DNA from: Roseateles oligotrophus
Lineage (GTDB): Bacteria; Pseudomonadota; Gammaproteobacteria; Burkholderiales; Burkholderiaceae_C
Assembly (NCBI RefSeq): GCF_025717515.1
Contig: NZ_JAJIRN010000006.1
Location: forward strand, 1-64,000
Direction of reading: 5' to 3'
DNA: 64,000 nucleotides
The notes beneath the pieces were generated by a model. That model saw only the letters and a program-made list of their open reading frames with translations, made no database searches and had not been told where the DNA came from. Each line of letters begins with the position of its first letter. The stretch's first letter is position 1. Shown one piece after another: positions 17,425-26,708 of the stretch. The position numbers were made by a program, and so were the translations under genes.

Positions 17425-20400
17425 TTACTGGCTCGGCGTGCCGTCGGCAATCGACGTCAGCGGCAGACGCACAAAAAACGTCGTGCCAACGCCTTCCTGA
17501 CTGTCAACTTCAATCCGCCCGCCATGTTTATCGACAATCTTTCTGACGATGTCGAGACCGATGCCGCTGCCCTCGCCGATCGGCTTGGTGGTGAAAAAGG
17601 GCTCGAAGATGCGGGCCCGGATCGCCTCCGGAATGCCGCAGCCACTGTCGCCAATGCTCACCACCGCAGTGTCGCCATCCCGGTGCAGGCCTATCGTCAA
17701 CACCCCTTGATGGCCCATCGCCTGCAGCGCGTTGTGAATCAGATTGGTCCAGACCTGGTTCAACTCGTCGGGCAGGCCAAGCAGCGGCGGCAGTTCTTCA
17801 TAACGCCGTACCAGCTCGGTACCTTGACGCAGCTGATGCTGGTAGATCGTCAACACCGTTTCCAGGCTTTGGCGCAGGTCGGTCGGATGCATGGCGCCCG
17901 AGGCATCGACGCGCGAATAGCTCTTCAAGGCGAAGACGATCTTGCCCACCCGTTCGACCGCATCATTGATATTGCCGCTGCAACTCAGGATCGCGGCCAC
18001 GCTCTGTGCCGTGGCAAGCATCAACTCGGCCTCGGCATGGCGCAGCAATGGCAAGACCTGCTCCAGCCTATGCTGCGCATGCAGTTGCACCAATAGGCCC
18101 GCCGTGATGCGGACATTGCCAATGCCGGCCTGTGTCAGTTGTTCGCTCAGGCTGCGAATGGCGGCCCGCTCCTCGCGCATGCTCAGCAGTTCGGTCGACT
18201 GTCGGGCGCCGTCTATCAGTTGAATGAACAGCGCCTGCACGGGGCCTTCGATCCGCTGCAACAGTCGCGGCAAATTCTCCAGCGCATGATCGAGCGCCTC
18301 GGCAATGCTTTTGCCACTCGACTTGATCGCACCCAGCGGCGTGTTGATTTCATGCGCAACGCTCGCCACCAGCTGCCCCAGCGAGGCCATTTTTTCCTGC
18401 TGGATCAACAAGGCCTGTGCCTGACGCTGGCGCTGCAAAGCCTCTGCATTGGCCAAGGCAATCGCGCCATAAGCACAGAGCGTATGAAAGATCGCGCGTT
18501 CATGCTCGCCATAGGCATGCGGCCGGGGTGACTGCACCGTCAGCACCCCGAGCAGGCGCTCTCCCTGCAGCAAGGGCGCGAACAACAAGCTGGCCGATCC
18601 GGCCGTGCCGGGCAGGCGCACACCAGTACCTTCGCCGTCAATCACCAGTACCTGACGCTCACGCGCGCAGTACGCCACATGGCTGCGCGGGTCATCAACA
18701 GCGATCTCAAAACTCCCCAACAACTCACCCGACTCGACGCCGAACACCATGCCGAGGCTCTGGCCATCATCATTGAGCCGGAAGATGAAGAAGCTCGGCG
18801 CATCGAGCAGCTCATGCACATGGCGATCAAGCGCGCTGAAGACCGCCTGCGCATCCAGATTGCCGGTGATCAGGCGGCCGATCGAGCCCAATTGCTCCAG
18901 GATCGCATTGGTTCTCGAGAGCGAATCCGCTCGCTCGGCCTGCACCTTGGCAAGTTGGCGCAGATGCTCCCCTTCGGCGCGGGTGCGCTCGGTTTGCTGG
19001 GTGACATGCATGGCAATCGAGCGCTTGGTGAAGTCTTCGTCATGCGCCTGTTTGAGCGCCGCGATCGCCTGCTGACCATATTGGTGGGCGCGCAAAAAAT
19101 CCTTGTCGTTGGCATATTCCCTGGCCATCGCCTCAAGCAAATCGCTGGGCACGGTGTAACCCTCGATGTCGGCGGCAACATCCAAGGCAAGATGAAAAAA
19201 ATACAGCGCCGCGCTGCCCGCCTTCATGCCGGGCAGCAGCGGTTGGGGGTGTGCGCGCTCGATCTCGGCCATCAACTGATAGGTCTCGACCTGCTGCACC
19301 GGCCGGGTCTGCGCGGCATCGCGGGCCGCCCGGGCGGCCTCCATCGCCGGCCCGCCTTGCCCCATCGTCAACAGCGCACGCGCTTGGCCGAGCAAGGCCT
19401 GCCACTTGAGATCTTTCTGCCCCAAGACCCTGGCGCGCTGTTCGACCGAGCGAAACCGCTCAAGTGCGGCGGCATGATCGCCGCAGGCCAATTCGACCTC
19501 GGCCAGGGTGTTCATGGCCAATGCGTATTGGCGTGAGGCCTGCATCGGCGCCAACAACTGCAGCGCCTCGTCCAGCAAAGGGCGGGCAGCCTCGTAGCGC
19601 CGCGCTTGGCGCAGGCTGCCGGCAAACTGCATCAGCGCCACGCCGACGCTGCGCGGCCAAGCGGTTTTTCGGGCCATCTTCAGCCCCAACTCGGTCCATT
19701 CGAGCGCACTGGCAAGATCATTCAGATTGATGAAGCCGACACCAATATTGGTCGCCGCATTGATTGCGCGCTTGATTTGGCCGCAACTCAAGGCATGTGC
19801 GTGCGCCCGCAGAAAATGTTCAATGCCGCTACCGCAGTCATTCGACACCAAGGCGGCCAGGCCCTGAAAACTGTCGGACCAACTGAGCAAGGCCGGATGC
19901 GAGGGAGACCGGGCCTGCTCCTGTGCAGCGCCCAGATGCTCGGCCCAATGGCTGCGTGCGCCCTCCAGATCGGTGAATACCAAGGCCATCGCGGTGGCTG
20001 CATGGGCAATGCCGCAGCGCACAGGATCGGCCATGCCGGCGTAGTGCGCCGCCCGCTCCAGCTCGACGCATTCGGACGCCCGGTCACCCAGCTCATTGGC
20101 GATCATCGCCTTCAACCAATGGGTGTCGGCACAGCCGAGCATGTCGCCGAGCGCCAGCATCTCCTGCAGCGCCTCCTGCGCCTGCGCTGCAGCACCGTCA
20201 AAATCCGCGAACAAGGCCTTGGCCTCGGCGCGAATCAAGGCGAGCCGGGCGCCAATGCGGCGCCGCTCGGCCGCCGGCAACGCTGCCAAACCGGCGCTGG
20301 CCTGAGCCGAGTCGACCAGCGCCAAGGCGCGCGCCGTGTCACGCTGGCGCATCTGCCAAGCCAACTCAAGCAGCAACTCAGGGTCCACGGCATCACCGGC

Positions 20401-20457
20401 GGACAGATAGCGCGCTTCCAGTTCGGCCACGACCCCATCATCGGCAAACAAGTCCAT
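17425..20457 (-). CDS. TPR-GAF sensor histidine kinase, second module
   Basis: About 1010 residues with the same plan as its paralogue: TPR-like helices, coiled-coil, GAF domain, His702 in SVAHEINTPLGAIKSSG, a roughly 100-residue insertion with LLSMREERAAIRSL, then VERVGKIVFALKSYSRVD, N-box NLIHNALQAM, DSGCGIP, FFTTKPIGEGSGIGLDIV. The kinase halves are far more alike than the TPR halves, as expected if input diverged after duplication. ATG 20457 is chosen because GAGGGGG stands a few bases upstream; ATG 20472 and TTG 20478 are weaker. It is the first gene of the four-gene kinase-receiver-kinase-receiver series and lies alone behind a 163-base gap in which I see no clear promoter. Confidence 0.88.
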   Translation of the reverse strand: MDLFADDGVVAELEARYLSAGDAVDPELLLELAWQMRQRDTARALALVDSAQASAGLAALPAAERRRIGARLALIRAEAKALFADFDGAAAQAQEALQEMLALGDMLGCADTHWLKAMIANELGDRASECVELERAAHYAGMADPVRCGIAHAATAMALVFTDLEGARSHWAEHLGAAQEQARSPSHPALLSWSDSFQGLAALVSNDCGSGIEHFLRAHAHALSCGQIKRAINAATNIGVGFINLNDLASALEWTELGLKMARKTAWPRSVGVALMQFAGSLRQARRYEAARPLLDEALQLLAPMQASRQYALAMNTLAEVELACGDHAAALERFRSVEQRARVLGQKDLKWQALLGQARALLTMGQGGPAMEAARAARDAAQTRPVQQVETYQLMAEIERAHPQPLLPGMKAGSAALYFFHLALDVAADIEGYTVPSDLLEAMAREYANDKDFLRAHQYGQQAIAALKQAHDEDFTKRSIAMHVTQQTERTRAEGEHLRQLAKVQAERADSLSRTNAILEQLGSIGRLITGNLDAQAVFSALDRHVHELLDAPSFFIFRLNDDGQSLGMVFGVESGELLGSFEIAVDDPRSHVAYCARERQVLVIDGEGTGVRLPGTAGSASLLFAPLLQGERLLGVLTVQSPRPHAYGEHERAIFHTLCAYGAIALANAEALQRQRQAQALLIQQEKMASLGQLVASVAHEINTPLGAIKSSGKSIAEALDHALENLPRLLQRIEGPVQALFIQLIDGARQSTELLSMREERAAIRSLSEQLTQAGIGNVRITAGLLVQLHAQHRLEQVLPLLRHAEAELMLATAQSVAAILSCSGNINDAVERVGKIVFALKSYSRVDASGAMHPTDLRQSLETVLTIYQHQLRQGTELVRRYEELPPLLGLPDELNQVWTNLIHNALQAMGHQGVLTIGLHRDGDTAVVSIGDSGCGIPEAIRARIFEPFFTTKPIGEGSGIGLDIVRKIVDKHGGRIEVDSQEGVGTTFFVRLPLTSIADGTPSQ

Positions 20458-20620
20458 CGATCCCCCTCTCATCGACAAGCCCCCGGGCTACTTGACTCTA
20501 TCGTCAACTGCCCAAAAAACTGGAACCCACCGAGCGTCAGGCCGATGCCGGCAACAAAGAATGATGGGAGACCCGCCGCAAATCGTAACGCCAAATTTGA
20601 ACGGCCGATCGCCCAGGATC

Positions 20621-21517
20621 CTAGCCGCCCTTGAGCGCCGCCTTGAGCTTGTCACCCAACTCCGGCCTGTCCTGGAAGGGGTCGCTCGGGTTACGCCGCT
20701 GCAGCACATCATCCATGCGCGTTTGCACGCTGCTCAGCGCCTGCGGGTGGCTGAAGATATAGAACTGCTGCGCGTCCATCGCCGCGAACACCATCGCAGC
20801 AACCTCGGCAGCCGTGACCTTGCCCGAATTGACCGCCTTGTCGCTCATCGCCTGCCCGATCAGCTGGCTCTGGGTGGGCCGACTGCCTTTCAATTCCGCC
20901 GGGCGGTTGCGGTGGCTTTGCGCAATGCCGGTGGGCACAAAAAACGGGCACAAGAGCGAGCAATGGATCTGCTCGGTGACCAGGGCCAAGTCTTGATAGA
21001 GGGTCTCGGTCAAACTCACCACCGCATGCTTGGAGACGTTGTAGACGCCCATATTGGGCGCGTTGACGACGCCGGCCATCGACGCGGTGTTGACGATATG
21101 GCCCTCGAAACTTGGGTCGGCGGCGGCCGCGGCCAACATCATCGGCGTGAACAGGCGAATGCCGTGCACCACGCCCATCAGGTTGACGCCAAGCACCCAT
21201 TCCCAGTCCGCAACTGAGTTCTCCCAGATCAGCCCGCCCGAGCCGACGCCGGCATTGTTGAATACGAAATGGGGCGCGCCGAAACGCTGCTGCACGTCGG
21301 CGGCGAGCGCCTCCATCTCGGCCGCCTTGGCCACATCGACCCGCTGCGCCAATACGGCATGCCCCTCGAACTCGGCGGCGGCGCGGGCCAGCGCATCGAC
21401 CTGCACATCGCAGAGCACCAGATTCATGCCGCGCGCGGCGGCCAGACGCGCGACCTCAAGCCCAAAGCCCGAGCCTGCGCCGGTGATGACGGCGGTCTTG
21501 CCGGCGTAGTTTTTCAT
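20621..21517 (-). CDS. SDR family NAD(P)-dependent oxidoreductase
   Basis: A 298-residue classical short-chain dehydrogenase: cofactor motif TGAGSGFG at 12-19, NNAGVGSGG, catalytic Ser region (VNTASMAG) and YNVSKH (Tyr-x3-Lys). The N-terminal GxxxGxG and D (CDVQVDAL) fit NAD(P) binding; substrate unknown. The start is ATG 21517; longer frames reach into the upstream GST gene. It ends a four-gene unit with GST, ElaA acetyltransferase and an MDR reductase; its start lies 16 bases after the GST stop (21534). A role in removing reactive carbonyls or lipid aldehydes is inference from this company. Confidence 0.85.
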   Translation of the reverse strand: MKNYAGKTAVITGAGSGFGLEVARLAAARGMNLVLCDVQVDALARAAAEFEGHAVLAQRVDVAKAAEMEALAADVQQRFGAPHFVFNNAGVGSGGLIWENSVADWEWVLGVNLMGVVHGIRLFTPMMLAAAAADPSFEGHIVNTASMAGVVNAPNMGVYNVSKHAVVSLTETLYQDLALVTEQIHCSLLCPFFVPTGIAQSHRNRPAELKGSRPTQSQLIGQAMSDKAVNSGKVTAAEVAAMVFAAMDAQQFYIFSHPQALSSVQTRMDDVLQRRNPSDPFQDRPELGDKLKAALKGG

Positions 21518-21533
21518 CGCTTGAATCCGTTCC

Positions 21534-22457
21534 TTAGGTCTTGCGCAGCGCGTAGCCGATGCGCGGGAAATGCACATGCACGCACCCGGCCCGCTCATCC
21601 ACCCGGCGCAGGCTGATGCGACTCTGATTCAGGCCCACCAACTCGCCGCAAACCGGATCGCGGGCGTAGTCGCTGGCGTTAACCTGCACCTTGTCGCCTT
21701 GCTCGAAGCCCAGCCCGGCCTGCACGTTGACCGGTTCTTGCGGGCCTGCGCTGCGGGCGATCTCGATCGCGGCAAGGCTGTCAGATTTGCCGCGCTGGCC
21801 ATGGCCGAAGGCCGCGATTCGCTCGAACCAGGCCGATAAGCGCTGGTGCGGCTCAAGAATGGAAGCCACCGGTGGCGCCAGGCGAATAAACCAGATGCTT
21901 TGCGCGACGGAAAAGTCGGCCAGCGTGGCGGCAGCGCCGAGCAGAAAAGGTCGGCCATCCGCCAGCATATGCTCCAGCCAGCTCAGGTAACTGTGTAGCT
22001 CGGCGGCGGCGTCCAGGCTGCTCGGCCGCTCGCTGCCGGCGGTCATCAAAGCGCGGTCGGCCGCGAAGGCAGCCCTGAATTCGGGCGGCGCGCCGGCAAA
22101 GATCGCGGCCGCACCGGCCGGCTGCAAGGTGTAGGACGCTGCCGCCCAGAACAGCTGTCTGTCGGCCCATTGCGCCAAGATGCGCTCGGCACCCGCGGTC
22201 TCGGGCGGGAACAAGCTGGGCGTCGGCTGGCGTGCCTCAACGACCTCGGCGATCAGCGCCGAGTCGCAGAAGATGTCCGCGCCAATTTGCAGAAAGGGCG
22301 TGCGCCGATAACCGCCGGTCAGCGCCAGCACATCGGGTTTAGGGCAGATCACCGGCACCGTGACACCCTGCCAGGCCAGGCCTTTGTAGCCCAGGATCAG
22401 GCGGATCTTCTCGGAGAACGGCGAGCCGGCGTAGTGGTGAAGAATCAGCTCCGTCAT
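21534..22457 (-). CDS. Glutathione S-transferase family protein with an extra C-terminal domain
   Basis: A 307-residue protein. Residues 1-80 form a thioredoxin-like GST N-domain (LILHHYAGSPFSEKIRLIL with the Ser-Pro at the usual active-site turn, then GGYRRTPFLQIGADIFCDS holding the cis-Pro). A helical GST C-domain runs to about 225. A further 75 or so residues (from VNVQAGLGFEQGDKVQV to GYALRKT) form a small beta-rich domain that ordinary GSTs of about 220 residues lack. The start codon overlaps the acetyltransferase stop as ATGA (22454-22457), so translation is coupled. Glutathione conjugation or reduction is the family role; this protein's substrate is unknown. Confidence 0.85.
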   Translation of the reverse strand: MTELILHHYAGSPFSEKIRLILGYKGLAWQGVTVPVICPKPDVLALTGGYRRTPFLQIGADIFCDSALIAEVVEARQPTPSLFPPETAGAERILAQWADRQLFWAAASYTLQPAGAAAIFAGAPPEFRAAFAADRALMTAGSERPSSLDAAAELHSYLSWLEHMLADGRPFLLGAAATLADFSVAQSIWFIRLAPPVASILEPHQRLSAWFERIAAFGHGQRGKSDSLAAIEIARSAGPQEPVNVQAGLGFEQGDKVQVNASDYARDPVCGELVGLNQSRISLRRVDERAGCVHVHFPRIGYALRKT

Positions 22458-22924
22458 GCTGCGGGCGGTCTTTCCATATCGATGTGAAGAATGCCGTCTT
22501 CGTCATAGGGTTCCGAGGTCGGCACAAAACCCAGGCCGGCGTAAAAATTCAAGAGGTAGCTTTGCGCGTTGATCGCCACGGTTTGGCCGGGCCAGAGCCT
22601 TTCGCATTCCAGCAGCGCCCGCTGCATCAGCGCACGGCCCGCACCGCTGCCCCTGGCTGCGGGCGAGCTGACCACGCGGCCGATCTCCGGCAACAGATGG
22701 CCGGGGCCCTTGGCCAAGGGCGGCAGCAGGCGCGCGCTCGCCAGCAGTTCGCCACTCGCTTCGTCATGCCCCAGCAAATGCCAGGCCAGCAAGTCCACGC
22801 CGTCCGGGTCCAGATAGACGCAGGCCTGCTCGAGCACAAAGACCTGCGAGCGCAGGGCCAGACTTTGATACAGCGCCAGCGGGCTCAATTCGGCCAGCGG
22901 CGCGCAGCTCCAACGCAAGCCCAT
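22454..22924 (-). CDS. ElaA-type GNAT acetyltransferase
   Basis: A 156-residue GNAT protein of the ElaA group, predicted to move an acetyl group from acetyl-CoA to an unknown amine. Marks: LYQSLALRSQVFVLEQACVY and YLDPDGVDLLAWHLLG at the start (ElaA type), the acetyl-CoA loop RGSGAGRALMQRAL at about 95-108, and INAQSYLLNFYAGLGFVP near the end. It starts at ATG 22924, whose A is also the last base of the upstream TGA (TGATG), and ends in an ATGA overlap with the GST gene, so the three genes are tightly coupled. A longer frame upstream lies inside the MDR gene and is rejected. Confidence 0.85.
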   Translation of the reverse strand: MGLRWSCAPLAELSPLALYQSLALRSQVFVLEQACVYLDPDGVDLLAWHLLGHDEASGELLASARLLPPLAKGPGHLLPEIGRVVSSPAARGSGAGRALMQRALLECERLWPGQTVAINAQSYLLNFYAGLGFVPTSEPYDEDGILHIDMERPPAA

Positions 22925-23946
22925 CAGACCAGCTTGACCAGTTGTTTGCCGAAGTTCCGGCCCTTGAGCAGACCCAAAAACGCTTCGGGCGCGGCGGCAA
23001 TACCTTCGGCCACAGATTCGCGGAACTTCAGCTTGCCGGTGGCAACCAGGCCGCCCAATTCCTTCAGCGCCTCGGGCCAGACTTCCATATGCTCGCTGAC
23101 GATAAAGCCCTCGATCTTCATGCGGTTGACCAGGATCAGCTGCGGCGCGCTCATCGGGATCGGCTCGCCGTTGTAGCCGGAGATCATGCCGCACATCGCG
23201 ACACGGCTGAAGGCATTGGCGCGCAGCATCACCGCGTCCAGAATCATGCCGCCGACATTCTCGAAATGCCCGTCAATACCGTCGGGGCAAGCGGCCTTCA
23301 AGGCGGCCGAGAGCGACTTCACATCGCGGTGCTCTTTGTAGTCGATGCAGGCGTCAAAGCCTAGTTGCTCGACCACATAACGGCATTTATCGGCGCCACC
23401 GGCCAGGCCCACCGCGCGCGCGCCGCGCGCCTTGGCCAGCTGCCCTACACATGAGCCGACCGCGCCGCTGGCGGCACTGACCACCACCGTCTCGCCGGCC
23501 TTGGGATTGATGATTTTGACCAGGCCGTACCAGGCGGTGACGCCAGGCATGCCGACCGCACCCAGGTAGGCCGACAGCGGGATATGGGTGGTGTCGACCT
23601 TTTGGATCACGCCGCGCTGGTTCGCGTCAACGACAAAATACTGCTGCCAACCACCCATGCCGACGACCTTGTCGCCGACCGAAAAGGCGGCGTTCTTGCT
23701 CGCCACCACCTCGCCCACCGTGCCGCCCATCATCACCTCGTTCAAGGGTTGTGGTTGGGCGTAGCTTTTTCCCTCGTTCATGCGGCCGCGCATATAGGGG
23801 TCGAGGCTGAGGTAATGGTTGCGGATCAAGACCTGACCCTCGCCCAACTCAGGGATGGCGGCTTCTACAAGTTTGAAGTTGTCCAGCGTCGGCTCGCCTG
23901 TGGGGCGGGAGACGAGTTGAATTTGAATGTTTTGCGTGTTCGTCAT
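22924..23946 (-). CDS. NADP-dependent MDR-type oxidoreductase (alkenal/curcumin reductase-like)
   Basis: A 340-residue zinc-free medium-chain reductase of the leukotriene B4 12-hydroxydehydrogenase/curcumin reductase group, which saturates the C=C bond of enones and 2-alkenals with NADPH. Seen: SLDPYMRGRMNEGKSYAQP, characteristic of this group, then the Rossmann motif SAASGAVGSCVGQLAKARGARAVG (about 155-178) and LRANAFSRVAMCGMISGYN. No structural-zinc cysteine cluster is present. It is the first gene of the coupled operon running to 20621; its start at 23946 (ATG) faces the chemoreceptor promoter region, about 105 bases away. Confidence 0.88.
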   Translation of the reverse strand: MTNTQNIQIQLVSRPTGEPTLDNFKLVEAAIPELGEGQVLIRNHYLSLDPYMRGRMNEGKSYAQPQPLNEVMMGGTVGEVVASKNAAFSVGDKVVGMGGWQQYFVVDANQRGVIQKVDTTHIPLSAYLGAVGMPGVTAWYGLVKIINPKAGETVVVSAASGAVGSCVGQLAKARGARAVGLAGGADKCRYVVEQLGFDACIDYKEHRDVKSLSAALKAACPDGIDGHFENVGGMILDAVMLRANAFSRVAMCGMISGYNGEPIPMSAPQLILVNRMKIEGFIVSEHMEVWPEALKELGGLVATGKLKFRESVAEGIAAAPEAFLGLLKGRNFGKQLVKLV

Positions 23947-24051
23947 GATTGCCTGGGCTCCTGAATCAATTTCGGACTAGATTGAAGCATGCAAGGCCGC
24001 AAAAAACCGTCCCTTGGGTGACAAATCGGTGCAGCAAACAGCCTTGGGACC

Positions 24052-24078
24052 TTAAGTCTTGCCGCCGTTTGCCGATAC
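24052..24078 (+). promoter_or_regulatory. Sigma-28 (FliA)-type flagellar promoter
   Basis: TTAAGTCT (24052-24059), exactly 11 bases, then GCCGATAC (24071-24078). The consensus from enterics is TAAAGTTT-N11-GCCGATAA, so the match is 6 of 8 and 7 of 8 with perfect spacing. It lies 117 bases upstream of the chemoreceptor ATG and in its direction. Chemoreceptor genes are classic FliA targets. Confidence 0.7.
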
Positions 24079-24194
24079 ACGCCTGAGCGCCAAAGAGCAC
24101 CCCTACGAACGGGACTGGATTCATATTGACGGCAGACCACGCCGGGGCAATCATGCCTGTACGCAATTTCGTGCGAACGAAGAAAGGGCTTTTC

Positions 24195-25754
24195 ATGAAT
24201 CTATCCGATTACAAGATCAACACCAAGTTGATCGCCGCTTTCACCGTCGTAGCACTGATAGGAGCCTCCCTGGGCGCCTATGCGATCTCAAATATGAAAC
24301 GCATCAACGATGCCGATACGCACTTGTATGAGCAAGAATTGGTCGGCCTGTCGCTGATGAAGGAGGCCAACGCCGAGCGCCTGAAGGTGGTGGTGGCGAT
24401 GCGCGATGCCCTGATCGCGACCGACGCGGCCGAGCGTGATGCCGCCTTGACGCGCGTTGCCAAGGCCAGCGAGTTGGCACAGACCTTGATGGACGATGCC
24501 AACCCGAAGTTCAACAGCGACAAAGGCCGAGCCGGATTCGCCAAACTGAAGGAAGACTGGAAAACCTATATCGCCAGCAGTGCCGAGATGGAAAAGCTCG
24601 TCCGCGTCTCGGACATGGCGACTTCCAACCCCGCGCTCAAGCATATGAAGGCCGACCTGGCTCCCAAGAGCTTGGCCGCCGGCGAAGCCATGATGGCGCT
24701 GTCGCAACTCAAAGAGACCGAGGCCAAGGCGGTGTCGGACGCCAATGATGAACTCTATGACAGCAGCCGCAACATCACGCTGATCTTGATCTTGCTCGGC
24801 GTGGCTGCGGGCATAGGGCTGGGTCTTGGCATCAGCCGTCATGTGACGGCCCCCTTGGCCCGTGCCGCAGCCGGGGCTCGCGCGATGAGCGAGGGCGACA
24901 TGACGCTGGATTTGAGCGTTGCCGGCAAGGACGAAACCTCACAACTGCTGCAAGCTTTGGATGAGATGCGCCAACGGCTGCAAGGCATCGTCGCCAGCGT
25001 GCGCAGCAATTCCGAAAGCGTCGCCACCGGCAGCGGCCAGATCGCGCAGGGCAATGCCGACCTGAGCCAGCGTACCGAGGAGCAGGCCAGCGCCTTGGAG
25101 CAAACCGCCGCGACCATGGACGAGCTCAGCTCCACCGTGCGCAATAACGCCGACAACGCCAAGCAGGCCAATCAACTCGCACTCAGCGCCTCGACCGTCG
25201 CGCAGCAAGGCGGCACCGTGGTGGGCGAGGTGGTGGAGACGATGAAGGGCATCAACGACAGCTCGAAGAAGATCTCCGACATCATCAGCGTGATCGACGG
25301 CATCGCCTTCCAGACCAATATCCTGGCGCTGAACGCGGCGGTGGAAGCGGCCCGGGCCGGCGAGCAGGGGCGCGGTTTTGCGGTCGTGGCCAGCGAGGTG
25401 CGCTCGCTGGCACAACGCAGCGCCGAAGCCGCCAAGGAGATCAAAACCCTGATCAACGCCAGCGTTGAGCGGGTCGAGCAAGGCACGGTCTTGGTCGACA
25501 AGGCGGGGGTGACGATGAGCGAAATCGTCAACTCGATCCGCCGCGTGGCCGACATCGTCGGCGAGATCAGCTCGGCCAGTTCGGAGCAAAGCTCAGGCAT
25601 CGCGCAGGTCGGCGAAGCGATCACGCAGATGGACAAGGTCACGCAGCAAAACGCCGCCTTGGTGGAAGAAAGCGCGGCCGCCGCCGAGAGCCTTCGCCAG
25701 CAGGCCGATCAGCTGGTGCAAACGGTGGCTTTCTTCAAGCTTGAACATCGTTAA
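24195..25754 (+). CDS. Methyl-accepting chemotaxis protein, 4HB type
   Basis: A 519-residue transmembrane chemoreceptor. TM1 is residues 11-31, a four-helix-bundle periplasmic sensor covers about 32-192, TM2 is 194-214 and HAMP about 215-267. The cytoplasmic signalling coiled coil has the kinase-contact tip around [36 protein letters not shown] (368-402; quoted here as start and key residues) and glutamine/glutamate methylation stretches on both sides. ATG 24195 has AAAGGGC eight bases upstream; earlier frames cross the promoter. It would pass ligand information to CheA through CheW. It lacks the C-terminal NWETF-type CheR docking pentapeptide (it ends VAFFKLEHR). The gene for a solute-binding-like protein follows 73 bases later; a shared ligand is inference. 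Confidence 0.93.
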   Translation: MNLSDYKINTKLIAAFTVVALIGASLGAYAISNMKRINDADTHLYEQELVGLSLMKEANAERLKVVVAMRDALIATDAAERDAALTRVAKASELAQTLMDDANPKFNSDKGRAGFAKLKEDWKTYIASSAEMEKLVRVSDMATSNPALKHMKADLAPKSLAAGEAMMALSQLKETEAKAVSDANDELYDSSRNITLILILLGVAAGIGLGLGISRHVTAPLARAAAGARAMSEGDMTLDLSVAGKDETSQLLQALDEMRQRLQGIVASVRSNSESVATGSGQIAQGNADLSQRTEEQASALEQTAATMDELSSTVRNNADNAKQANQLALSASTVAQQGGTVVGEVVETMKGINDSSKKISDIISVIDGIAFQTNILALNAAVEAARAGEQGRGFAVVASEVRSLAQRSAEAAKEIKTLINASVERVEQGTVLVDKAGVTMSEIVNSIRRVADIVGEISSASSEQSSGIAQVGEAITQMDKVTQQNAALVEESAAAAESLRQQADQLVQTVAFFKLEHR

Positions 25755-25827
25755 GGCCGTAGCTGTGCAGGGCGCGGGCCTGCAATAAACTGGCGGCAGC
25801 AAAGGCGCAAGCCATTTTGAAAACCCG

Positions 25828-26685
25828 ATGCGCAGCCTCAAGAATTGCCGGATCTTTGTCTTATTGCTCGCCCCCTTGCTGCTGAGCTTGCCGGTGCGGG
25901 CAATTGACATCCGAGTCTGCCAAGCCGAGCAAAGCCGCTACAGCTACCGCATGGAATTGGCGCGTTTGCTGCTCGCCCGTACCGCCCAAGCCGACGAAGT
26001 CGTGCAATTGCGGCCCTATGCCAGCGGCCCGGATCCAACCCAGCAACGCTGTCTGGCCTTGCTGCGCGAGCAAAGGGTAGATCTTGTCTATCTGCCGCCC
26101 AGCAATGCGCTTTTGGACGAGTTTGCTTCGATCAAGATCGACCTTCACAAGGGCATGCTGGGCTACCGCCTGCTGTTGATCAACAAAAAGGATGAGGGAC
26201 TTTTCGCGAAGGTGCAAACGCTCGCCGATTTGCGGCAGCTGACGGCCGGCTTCGGCCAGCAATGGAGCGACTTCTCGATGTTCGAGCTCAACCAATTGCC
26301 GGTGGTGGGGGTTGCCCAGACCGACAATCTGTTATCGATGCTGGACCGCGGGCGCTTTCATTACTTTCACCGCGGACTGCACGAGGCATGGGCCGAGCTT
26401 GAACGCAATCCACAGCTGCACAACCTGATGGTCGAGCCCCATCTGGCTCTGGCCTACCCATTTCCCGTCTACTTCATGTTCAATGCCAAGGACCAGGCGC
26501 TCAAGCAACGCTTCGAACGGGGCTTCGCGATGGTTATGGCCGATGGTTCCTTCGACGCTTTGTTCATGCGCGAATTTGGAGGTCTGGCGCGGCAGGCGCA
26601 GCTGCGGTCGCGCACCATCATCGAAATCAACTACCCCGTGCCTGACAAGCTGCCCAAGGTTGATAGTCGGCTCTGGCTAAAGTGA
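25828..26685 (+). CDS. Periplasmic solute-binding-like protein (SBP family 3 type), orphan
   Basis: A 285-residue exported protein: signal peptide MRSLKNCRIFVLLLAPLLLSLPVRA, then a two-lobe binding-protein-like fold of the polar amino acid/SBP_bac_3 type, judging from IRVCQAEQSRYSYRMELARLLL, LVYLPPSNALLDEFASIKIDL and MLGYRLLLINKKDEG. No permease or ATPase gene adjoins, so it is not an ordinary ABC uptake component. It follows the chemoreceptor on the same strand, and orphan proteins of this type may feed ligands to receptors or have lost transport function. No strong ribosome site is seen at ATG 25828. Convergent with the thioesterase gene. Similar in kind, but not closely related, to the gene at 60687-61475. 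Confidence 0.72.
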   Translation: MRSLKNCRIFVLLLAPLLLSLPVRAIDIRVCQAEQSRYSYRMELARLLLARTAQADEVVQLRPYASGPDPTQQRCLALLREQRVDLVYLPPSNALLDEFASIKIDLHKGMLGYRLLLINKKDEGLFAKVQTLADLRQLTAGFGQQWSDFSMFELNQLPVVGVAQTDNLLSMLDRGRFHYFHRGLHEAWAELERNPQLHNLMVEPHLALAYPFPVYFMFNAKDQALKQRFERGFAMVMADGSFDALFMREFGGLARQAQLRSRTIIEINYPVPDKLPKVDSRLWLK

Positions 26686-26708
26686 GCCAAACTTGGGGCA
26701 AGCCTTCT

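Noticed and set aside
25770-25790. Hairpin after the chemoreceptor (GCAGGGC..GGCCTGC)
   Set aside because: Mismatched stem and no T-run.
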